DNA of 64,000 nucleotides from Rhodococcus oryzae (GTDB lineage: Bacteria > Actinomycetota > Actinomycetes > Mycobacteriales > Mycobacteriaceae), in the NCBI RefSeq assembly GCF_005049235.1, contig NZ_SUMD01000009.1:165970-229969 (forward strand), read 5' to 3'. The notes under the pieces were generated by a model, which did no database searches, was not told the origin of the DNA, and worked only from the letters and a program-made list of their open reading frames with translations. Below, piece by piece: positions 58,090 to 64,000 of this stretch. The stretch's first letter is position 1. Each line of letters begins with the position of its first letter. Made by a program: the position numbers and the translations under genes.

Positions 58090-59484
58090 ATGAACGCACC
58101 GAGCTTTCCCCGGCCCGCGCCCGTCGACATCGCGCACCACTCACACCTGACGGGGATCTTCGAGCCGCAGCGGGAGGAGGTGGACGTCCGCAGCCTCGAG
58201 ATCGTCGGCGAGCTGCCCTCGGACCTGAACGGCGCGTACCTGCGCAACGGACCCAACCCGCGGTTCGACCCGATCGGCCGCTACGTCTACCCGCTCGACG
58301 GCGACGGCATGGTGCACCGGATCGAGCTGGCGGACGGTGCCGCCCGGTACACCAACCGGTTCGTCCGGACGCCGATGGTGGTGGCGGAGGAGAAGGTCGG
58401 CCACGCGATCTGGGCAGGCGTGACCGACCTGTACACGCCGAGCGAGGCCGAGGTCGGGCCCGCGCTGGCCGGGACGCCGCGCGAGCTGCCGGACATCAAC
58501 GTGGTCCGGCACGGCGGTCGGCTGATGGCGATGGCCGAAAGCACCAGGCCCTACCTGCTCGACCCGGCCGACCTGCGCACCCTCGGGCCGGAGAGCTGCG
58601 ACGGCGCGATGGCGGTCGGCAGCACCGCGCATCCCAAGATCGACCCGACGACAGGGGAGCTGGTGCTGTTCAACTACCTGCTCGACCCGCCCTACCTGAC
58701 CTGGTCCGTGGTCGCGGCCGACGGTTCGCTCGCTCGCCGGCCCGCGCCGGTCGCGGGGATGGACACGGCGTTGATGATCCACGACATGGCCCTGACCGGG
58801 CGTTACATCGTGCTGTTGGTGTGCCCGTTGGCTTTTGACATGGCCGGCCTGCTCACCGGCGGGTCGGTACTGGACTGGCGGCCGGACGACGGCACCAGGG
58901 TGGCCCTGATCCCGCGCGACGGCGGTCCGGTCCGGTGGGCGAGCTGCGAGGCGTTCTGGGTGTGGCATTTCGCGAACGGGTTCGACCTGCCCGACGGGCG
59001 GGTGAGCGTCGACTATGCGCAATGGTCGTACCCCGGCGGGTTCGCGGACGCCGATCACCCGAACGTCGGCACGCTGACGCGCGCGGTCATCGATCCGGAG
59101 ACCGGCGCGGTGCAGCGAACGGCCCTGTCGGACAGGGACGTCGAATTCCCCCGCATCGACGACCGCAGCCTCACCAGGGGCCACGGCACCGTCGCGACCG
59201 TCGGCAAGCTCGCCGGCCGCGACGGCCCGATGGATTCGCTGTGGTTCTTCGGCCCGTCGGGATCCGAGGCGCACTGGGATCCGGGCAGCCTCACGGTGGG
59301 CGAACCGGTCTTCATGCCAGGCGCGGAACACGACTACTGGGGGATGATCGGCACCGACCGCGCCGACATGTCGTCGTGGTTCTGTGTGCTCCCCGCGGAG
59401 GACCCCGGATCGGGCCCGCTCGGCAGGGCGCGATTGCCGCTCCGGGTGCCCGCCGGGCTGCACGGGGCGTGGTTGCCCGCGTGA
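58090..59484 (+). CDS. Carotenoid cleavage oxygenase (RPE65 family)
   Basis: The 464-aa protein has the seven-bladed RPE65 pattern. The four iron ligands are visible as His in GSTAHPKID, MIHDMAL, WVWHFANG and the final GLHGAW. GAYLRNGPNPRFDPIGRYVY and PLDGDGMVHRIELADGAARY are family hallmarks. It cleaves a double bond in carotenoids, stilbenes or lignin-like phenylpropenes using Fe(II) and oxygen. The substrate is unknown. No carotenoid genes are adjacent. Confidence 0.92.
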   Translation: MNAPSFPRPAPVDIAHHSHLTGIFEPQREEVDVRSLEIVGELPSDLNGAYLRNGPNPRFDPIGRYVYPLDGDGMVHRIELADGAARYTNRFVRTPMVVAEEKVGHAIWAGVTDLYTPSEAEVGPALAGTPRELPDINVVRHGGRLMAMAESTRPYLLDPADLRTLGPESCDGAMAVGSTAHPKIDPTTGELVLFNYLLDPPYLTWSVVAADGSLARRPAPVAGMDTALMIHDMALTGRYIVLLVCPLAFDMAGLLTGGSVLDWRPDDGTRVALIPRDGGPVRWASCEAFWVWHFANGFDLPDGRVSVDYAQWSYPGGFADADHPNVGTLTRAVIDPETGAVQRTALSDRDVEFPRIDDRSLTRGHGTVATVGKLAGRDGPMDSLWFFGPSGSEAHWDPGSLTVGEPVFMPGAEHDYWGMIGTDRADMSSWFCVLPAEDPGSGPLGRARLPLRVPAGLHGAWLPA

Positions 59485-59538
59485 CGCGGCGCGCGCGCCG
59501 AGCCCGCGTTGTCGGCGACTCGGCCTAAGTTGGACCGC

Positions 59539-61488
59539 ATGCCACAGCGCGCACCCTACGGTTCCTGGCTCTCGCCCATCACCGCCGCGGACCTCGCCTC
59601 CAGCGGGCACCCGGTCGACGCCGGCCACTTTGTCGGCGAGGAGATCTGGTGGTCCGAGCTGCGTCCCAGCGAGGGCGGGCGGACCTCGATCCGGCGCGCG
59701 GGCAGGCGCGGGGAGCCCGAGGATGTGCTGCCGCCGCCGTGGAACGCCCGCACCCGGGTGCACGAGTACGGCGGCGGCGGGTGGACGGTCACCCACGACG
59801 GTCGGCTGGTGTTCACGGAGTTCAGCGACCAACGCGTGTACGCGCTCCGTCCGGGCGAGCACCCGATCCCGCTCACGCCGCCGCCCGCGGTCCGGGCGGG
59901 GCTGCGGTACGGCGAGCTGAGCGTCGTCGGCGACGAGGTGTGGTGCGTGCGCGAGACCCATTCGGCCGACGGCGAGGTGCGTCGCGACATCTGCGCCATC
60001 CCGCTCGACGGCTCCGGCGGCGGCGATCCCGCACGGCTGCGGTCGGTGGTGTCGGGTTCGCACTTCCTGGCCTATCCGCGGCTCTCGCCCGACGGCAGGC
60101 GGCTCGCCTGGATCGCCTGGGACCACCCGCAGATGCCATGGGACGGTACCGAACTGCGGGTCGCCGAGCTCGACGAGAACGGTGTCTGCGGCCAGGGCCG
60201 GGTGCTGCTCGGCGGGACCGAGGAGTCGGTCCTGCAGCCGCAGTGGTTCGACGACGGCTCCCTCTACGCGATCAGCGACCGCAGCGGCTGGTGGAATCTG
60301 TACCGGGTGGACCTCGGTGCTCAGCCGCCCCAACCCGTGTGCCCGCTGGACGCGGACTTCGGCGCGCCCCTCTGGCATCTCGGTGTCCGCTGGTACGCCG
60401 AGCTGGCGGACGGTCGCCTGCTCACCACCCGCACCGTCGGCACGGACACGCTGGCACTGGTCGACCCATCCGACGGCTCGATCGAGGACCTCGACCTCGG
60501 CGACCTCACCTCCCTCGGCATCACGGACGTGCGCGGCGATCGGGTGTTGCTGCGCAGCGGGGGCGCGCAGACGCCGGGCGGGCTGCGGCTGCTGGACCTG
60601 GGCACGGGTGCGGTCACCGATGTCCGGCTCGGCGTCGACGATCTGCCCGACGTCGCGTATCTGCCGACCGCGCAACCGATCACGGTCACCGGGCCACAGG
60701 GGCGTGAGGTGCACGCGTACACCTATGCGCCGCGCAACCCGGACTACACGGGGGTGGACGGGGAGCTGCCGCCGTACGTTGCGTTCGTGCACGGCGGCCC
60801 GACGGCGCACGTCGCGCCCGCGCTGAGCATGGTGTTCGCGTATTTCACCAGCCGCGGGATCGGCGTGATCGACGTGAACTACGGCGGGTCGAGCGGATAC
60901 GGCCGCGAGTACCGCAACCGGCTGCGTGGGCAGTGGGGGATCGTGGACGTCGAGGACACCATCGCCGCCGTCCGCGGGTTGGCCGACGTCGGGTTGGCCG
61001 ATCCGCGGCGGCTCGCGATCGAGGGTGGCTCGGCGGGCGGCTGGACGGTGCTGGCGGCGCTGACGACCTCCGACGTGTTCGCCTGCGGTGCCTCGTATTA
61101 CGGCGTCGCCGAGCTGGAGCTGTTCGTCCAGGAGACGCATGACTTCGAATCCAGGTACATCGACGGCCTGATCGGTCCGCTGCCGGAGAGCAAGGAGCTC
61201 TACGCGCGGCGGGCGCCGGTGAACAACGTCGACGGGCTGTCGTGCCCGGTTCTCCTGCTGCAGGGCCTCTCGGATCCGATCGTGCCGCCGTCGCAGGCGG
61301 AGCGGTTCCGGGATGCGATGGTCCGCAAGGGGATACCGCACGCGTACCTGGCGTACGAGGGGGAGGCGCACGGCTTCCGAAAGGTGGAGACCATCGTCAG
61401 CTCGCGCGAGGCGGAGCTGTCGTTCTACGGCCAGGTGCTCGGCTTCGAGACGCCCGGGATCCCGCGGCTCGAGCTCTGGCGCCCGTAG
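59539..61488 (+). CDS. S9-family prolyl oligopeptidase-like peptidase
   Basis: The 649-aa protein has a beta-propeller N-terminal part (ESVLQPQWFDDGSLYAISDR, LAYPRLSPDGRRLAWIAWDH) and an alpha/beta hydrolase C-terminal part. The catalytic triad is Ser498 (GGSAGG), Asp579 (GLSDPIV) and His611 (GEAHGF). GGSSGYGREYRNRLRGQWGI is typical of S9C acylaminoacyl or dipeptidyl peptidases. It is cytoplasmic with no signal. The start at ATG 59539 is preferred over 59509. It follows the carotenoid oxygenase by 54 bp and may share its transcript. Confidence 0.92.
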   Translation: MPQRAPYGSWLSPITAADLASSGHPVDAGHFVGEEIWWSELRPSEGGRTSIRRAGRRGEPEDVLPPPWNARTRVHEYGGGGWTVTHDGRLVFTEFSDQRVYALRPGEHPIPLTPPPAVRAGLRYGELSVVGDEVWCVRETHSADGEVRRDICAIPLDGSGGGDPARLRSVVSGSHFLAYPRLSPDGRRLAWIAWDHPQMPWDGTELRVAELDENGVCGQGRVLLGGTEESVLQPQWFDDGSLYAISDRSGWWNLYRVDLGAQPPQPVCPLDADFGAPLWHLGVRWYAELADGRLLTTRTVGTDTLALVDPSDGSIEDLDLGDLTSLGITDVRGDRVLLRSGGAQTPGGLRLLDLGTGAVTDVRLGVDDLPDVAYLPTAQPITVTGPQGREVHAYTYAPRNPDYTGVDGELPPYVAFVHGGPTAHVAPALSMVFAYFTSRGIGVIDVNYGGSSGYGREYRNRLRGQWGIVDVEDTIAAVRGLADVGLADPRRLAIEGGSAGGWTVLAALTTSDVFACGASYYGVAELELFVQETHDFESRYIDGLIGPLPESKELYARRAPVNNVDGLSCPVLLLQGLSDPIVPPSQAERFRDAMVRKGIPHAYLAYEGEAHGFRKVETIVSSREAELSFYGQVLGFETPGIPRLELWRP

Positions 61489-61513
61489 CCGCCGTCGCCG
61501 CTTCCTCCTGCTC

Positions 61514-61583
61514 GCACACCCTGTGGCAAGGTCGCACGGGTTTTCCGGCGTCAGGGGGAGTGCGATCTCGGGAGAGGGTGTGC
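61514..61583. repeat. Palindromic 70-bp element, copy B
   Basis: GCACACCCTGTGGCAAGGTC is followed by GCAC and, in reverse, GTGCGATCTCGGGAGAGGGT with GTGC. The outer arms (GCACACCC/GGGTGTGC) and the GTCGCAC/GTGCGA inner arms are kept, and the middle of the stem is degenerate. It lies between the S9 peptidase and the AbiEi-like gene (both 3' ends). Confidence 0.7.
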
Positions 61584-61598
61584 GGCGGAGAGGGGAGG

Positions 61599-62558
61599 TC
61601 ACGGCTTCGGCGTGCGCACCACCCGGCCGCGGGGCGGCGGCGACAGGCGGGCGCGCTCGACCGCGTCGAGGATGCGGCCGGCCACCACGCGCGGCGTCGC
61701 CAGGTCCTGCCAGGTCCACCGCACCACCTGCCAGCCCGCGGCGCGGAGGGCGTCCTCGCGCTGCTTCTCCGCCCACAGCACATCCGCGGGCGTCTGGCCC
61801 TCCGGCACCAGGCGGCCGTACTTGACCTGGCCGTCGAATTCGCCGACGACTCCGAGCTCCTCGAACAGGAAGTCCACCCGGCCGAGGTGGGCGCCGTCCT
61901 GGGCGTACAGGTTCGGCTGACAGTCCGGGACGGGGAGTTGCTCCCGGACCATCAGCACTCTGCTGCGTGACTCGCCGACGCTCTCCGATCGACCGTCGAG
62001 CAGGTCCACGACGCGGTGGGCCCTGCGGCGGCCCGAGCGCTCGGGCAGGCCACCGACGGCCTCGCCGAGTTCGGCGGCGGTGAGCGCGGTCGTACGCAGC
62101 GCGTGATCACCCGCGACGACGGCCTCCTCGAAGGGGAGCGAACGCGCCAGGTCGAGGACGGTGCGGGCGAGCGCGGTCACGCGCAGTCCGTTGATCTCGG
62201 TTGTCTCGTGGTCGGCGAGCTCTGCCACGTGCACGTGCCGGAGCCCGGTTCTGCGCCCGCCGCCCGTGCGGTTACGAGTCAGGTGGACTCGACGCAGGGG
62301 CGTGTTCCACATCTCGAGGCCGTGTACCGCCGCGGCGGACTGGTGGCTCAGCACGGCATTGGGCGACGCGGCACGCAGCGCTGCCTCCGCCCGCAGCCGG
62401 TGAACCGCGACGGGATCGAGCGTGTCCAGGTCGCGGCGGGGTGCATACGTTCCCGGCCGCAGCCGCTCCCAGACCCCGGTGCGGCACTGGCGCTGCAGTT
62501 CGTGGTCGGTGGCGCCGCGTTGCAGTGCCTCTTGGCGTCGGATGATGTGTGCCCCCAT
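61599..62558 (-). CDS. AbiEi-like N-terminal plus DUF559-like nuclease-fold protein
   Basis: The 319-aa protein has an N-terminal winged-helix region typical of AbiEi antitoxins (IIRRQEALQRGATDHELQRQ, GVWERLRPGTYAP), a middle region (RTVLDLARSLPFEEAVVAGD), and a C-terminal Vsr/DUF559-like fold (GRVDFLFEELGVVGEFDGQV, RAAGWQVVRWTWQDL). Such proteins are very common in actinobacteria. A nuclease or antitoxin role is unproven and no AbiEii partner is adjacent. Start ATG 62558. Confidence 0.75.
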   Translation of the reverse strand: MGAHIIRRQEALQRGATDHELQRQCRTGVWERLRPGTYAPRRDLDTLDPVAVHRLRAEAALRAASPNAVLSHQSAAAVHGLEMWNTPLRRVHLTRNRTGGGRRTGLRHVHVAELADHETTEINGLRVTALARTVLDLARSLPFEEAVVAGDHALRTTALTAAELGEAVGGLPERSGRRRAHRVVDLLDGRSESVGESRSRVLMVREQLPVPDCQPNLYAQDGAHLGRVDFLFEELGVVGEFDGQVKYGRLVPEGQTPADVLWAEKQREDALRAAGWQVVRWTWQDLATPRVVAGRILDAVERARLSPPPRGRVVRTPKP

Positions 62559-62669
62559 GCGATGAAGGCTGCACCTCGCTTCGGGGGTGCGGCGCTCGGA
62601 GCACTGGGTGAACCAGCAGCCTGTGCACGGGTCGGGGGTTGTGCACAGGCGGCCGGTGTCGCGTCGGGC

Positions 62670-62739
62670 GCACACCGGTTGCCAAGGTCGCACAGGGTTT
62701 GGGCGCCCAACGGGGGTGCGACCTTGCCAAAAGGTGTGC
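62670..62739. repeat. Palindromic 70-bp element, copy C
   Basis: GCACACCGGTTGCCAAGGTC and its reverse complement GACCTTGCCAAAAGGTGTGC form long arms around a second inner pair (CGCAC/GTGCG). This is the best-formed copy. It lies upstream of the AbiEi-like gene and beyond the terminator of the Fe-S protein gene. Confidence 0.85.
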
Positions 62740-62749
62740 GGCAAAACAG

Positions 62750-62784
62750 AACGCGCCCCCACCGAGAGTCGGTGGGGGCGCGTT
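62750..62784 (-). terminator. Terminator of the Fe-S protein gene
   Basis: A perfect 16-bp stem (AACGCGCCCCCACCGA) with a 3-base loop starts 12 bases after the stop codon on the minus strand and is followed by TTCTGTTTTGC, a short U-rich run. Confidence 0.88.
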
Positions 62785-62795
62785 GCTGGGTGTTG

Positions 62796-64000
62796 CTACT
62801 TCTTGCGGCCCGGGGCCTTGGCGCCGGCCTTGAACCCGAGTCCGCCTGCCTTCGGCTGGGGCAGCGGAGCGGCCTCAGCGGCGGGTGCACCATTGGCCTC
62901 AGGTGCGCCCTTAGCGGAGGGAGCCTCGTCGGCAGGTGCACTCTCGACGGCCGGTGCGGCCTCGACAGGTGCACTCTCGGCGGCGGGGGCAGTCGGGGCC
63001 GGAGCCGCAGGCGCGGCGGCCGGGGCGGCCTTGCGTGCACCCGGGGCCTTGGCGCCCGCCTTGAATCCGAGCCCGCCCGCCTTCGGCTGCGGCGGCGCGG
63101 CCGGAGCCTGGGCGGCGGGGGCCGGTGCCTCCGCCGCGGGAGTCTCGGCAACCGGAGCCTCGGCAGCCGGAGCCTCGGCGGCAGGTGCCGGTGCGGCGGC
63201 GGCCGGAGCGGCAGCCTTGGCACCGGGAGCCTTGGCCCCACCCTTCATCTGCAGACCCTTACCGGGCGCCTTGGCGCCGGACGCGAGGCCCAGACCCTTC
63301 GGCTTGGCGGCGGGAGCAGCGGCCTCGGCAGCAGGAGCCTCGGCAGCGGCCGGAGCGGCCTCGGCGGCGGGAGCGGCAGCTGCGGCGGGAGCGGCAGCTG
63401 CGGGCTTGGCGCCCGGAGCCTTGGCCCCACCCTTCATGCCCAGACCCTTGCCCGGTGCCTTCGCGCCACCCTTGAGGCCGAGGCCCTTCGGAGCGGCGGC
63501 CGGAGCCGCAGCGGCCTCGGCGGCAGGAGCAGCCTCGGCGGCGGGAGCGGCGGCGGGCTTGGCGCCCGGAGCCTTCGCGCCAGGGGCCTTGGCGAGGCCC
63601 TTCATACCCAGACCCTTGACCGGGGGCTTGGCGGCGGCCGGAGCGGCCTCGGCGGCGGGAGCGGCGGCGGGCTTGGCGCCCGGAGCCTTCGCGCCCGGGG
63701 CCTTGGCGAGGCCCTTCATGCCCAGTCCCTTGACCGCGGGCTTCGCGGCGGCGGGAGCAGCAGCGGCTGCCTCGGCAACCGGAGCTGCCTCGGCGGCGGG
63801 GGCGGCCTCGGCGACGGGTGCCGGTGCCTTCTCGCGGGGTTCGACCTTGATGTTCGCGGTCAGTTCCGCGGGCTCGAGGCGGGTGATGGATTCGAGCATC
63901 ATCTGCGCGACGTCGACGACCTCGACGCCTTCGCCCTGGCCCGATTCCTGGCGTGCGGTGACGCCGTCGGTGAGCATGACGCGGCAGAAGGGGCAGCCGG
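62796..64000 (-). CDS. C-terminal part of a heterodisulfide-reductase-like Fe-S protein with Ala/Pro/Lys repeats
   Basis: The gene enters from the right edge. The first visible residues are GCPFCRVMLTDGVTARQESG and VEVVDVAQMMLESI, the end of the CCG-domain Fe-S reductases exemplified by Rv0338c. A tail of about 330 residues, rich in Ala and Pro, follows. It holds eight basic units of the type KGLGMKGGAKAPG, LKGGAKAPG or GLGFKAGAKAPG, separated by acidic PAAEA spacers. The core is a membrane-associated electron-transfer protein. The tail is probably disordered and its role is unknown. Order after aspC matches Rv0337c-Rv0338c. Confidence 0.85.
   Translation of the reverse strand, partial: GCPFCRVMLTDGVTARQESGQGEGVEVVDVAQMMLESITRLEPAELTANIKVEPREKAPAPVAEAAPAAEAAPVAEAAAAAPAAAKPAVKGLGMKGLAKAPGAKAPGAKPAAAPAAEAAPAAAKPPVKGLGMKGLAKAPGAKAPGAKPAAAPAAEAAPAAEAAAAPAAAPKGLGLKGGAKAPGKGLGMKGGAKAPGAKPAAAAPAAAAAPAAEAAPAAAEAPAAEAAAPAAKPKGLGLASGAKAPGKGLQMKGGAKAPGAKAAAPAAAAPAPAAEAPAAEAPVAETPAAEAPAPAAQAPAAPPQPKAGGLGFKAGAKAPGARKAAPAAAPAAPAPTAPAAESAPVEAAPAVESAPADEAPSAKGAPEANGAPAAEAAPLPQPKAGGLGFKAGAKAPGRKK

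Noticed and set aside
58141..61776. 1211-codon open frame on the minus strand
   Set aside because: It is antisense to the carotenoid oxygenase and S9 peptidase genes, is extremely Arg-rich and shows no motifs. Long antisense frames are common in GC-rich coding DNA.
62850..63850. Regular repeats in the right-end gene as a CRISPR or tandem DNA element
   Set aside because: They are in-frame codon repeats of an Ala/Pro/Lys/Gly-rich protein tail, in an open frame continuous with the Fe-S domain.

Overview
The window comes from a high-GC actinobacterium, most likely a member of the Mycobacteriales (Rhodococcus, Gordonia, Nocardia, Tsukamurella or a relative). The clearest evidence is the right third. 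A tRNA-Gly(CCC), a dcd gene, a udgA-like UDP-glucose dehydrogenase, an AlaA/AspC-type aminotransferase and the C-terminal part of a heterodisulfide-reductase-like Fe-S protein occur in the order I recall for dcd-udgA...aspC-Rv0338c in mycobacteria. No species can be named from sequence reading alone.

Bases 1-43,085 look accessory. From left to right they hold: (i) a RidA / PucR / FAD amino-acid dehydrogenase / amino-acid permease group, probably for uptake and oxidation of D- or other amino acids (0.3-7 kb); (ii) gene fragments, a zinc alcohol dehydrogenase of the NDMA-dependent type and a TetR/SRPBCC divergent pair (7-10.8 kb); (iii) a MerR-like regulator beside a 320-base run of strong hairpins (11.1-11.9 kb) and several unrecognised or decayed genes (12.4-14.7 kb); (iv) an amide-use cluster with formamidase FmdA, zinc ribbon FmdB, an NCS1 permease and a divergent AmiC-like sensor/MarR pair (14.9-20.1 kb), where a similar 13-bp motif lies in both divergent promoter regions; (v) a SUKH protein, a DUF6226 protein, an MBL hydrolase, a lipoprotein, a P-loop kinase, a thioredoxin-reductase-like flavoprotein/MarR pair and an alpha/beta hydrolase (20.9-30 kb); (vi) a run of small, mostly membrane, proteins (30.3-33.7 kb); (vii) XRE/DUF2975 and a secreted glycosidase (34.4-37.1 kb); (viii) a possible bacteriocin locus (38-41.2 kb) and IS debris.

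Two observations stand out. First, a repeat of about 125 bp, seen nowhere else in the window, occurs eight times between 9.4 and 34 kb, always in the same orientation, with one further 3' half copy at 37.3 kb. It carries two overlapping micro-ORFs and hairpins that show compensatory changes, it usually lies just downstream of a + strand gene, and it often borders decayed gene fragments. Second, the gene at 38,147-39,121 joins a thioredoxin-like CxxC domain, a Tat-like membrane or export segment and a C-terminal tail with 14 cysteines resembling fulvocin-C-related bacteriocins. An ABC exporter follows, and its ATPase has lost the Walker B glutamate and the H-loop histidine.

From 43,086 to the end the DNA is compact and core-like: tRNA-Gly, dcd, acyl-CoA dehydrogenase, a three-gene unit resembling type VII secretion partners (small helical protein, DUF1023-type hydrolase, lipoprotein), udgA, a membrane-anchored Hsp70-like protein, a YibE/F-like membrane protein, a stand-alone CYP102-like P450, an XRE regulator, BluB, aminotransferase, carotenoid oxygenase, S9 peptidase, an AbiEi/DUF559-like protein and the Fe-S protein with an Ala/Pro/Lys/Gly-repeat tail. 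Three copies of a different, palindromic 70-bp element lie between genes here.
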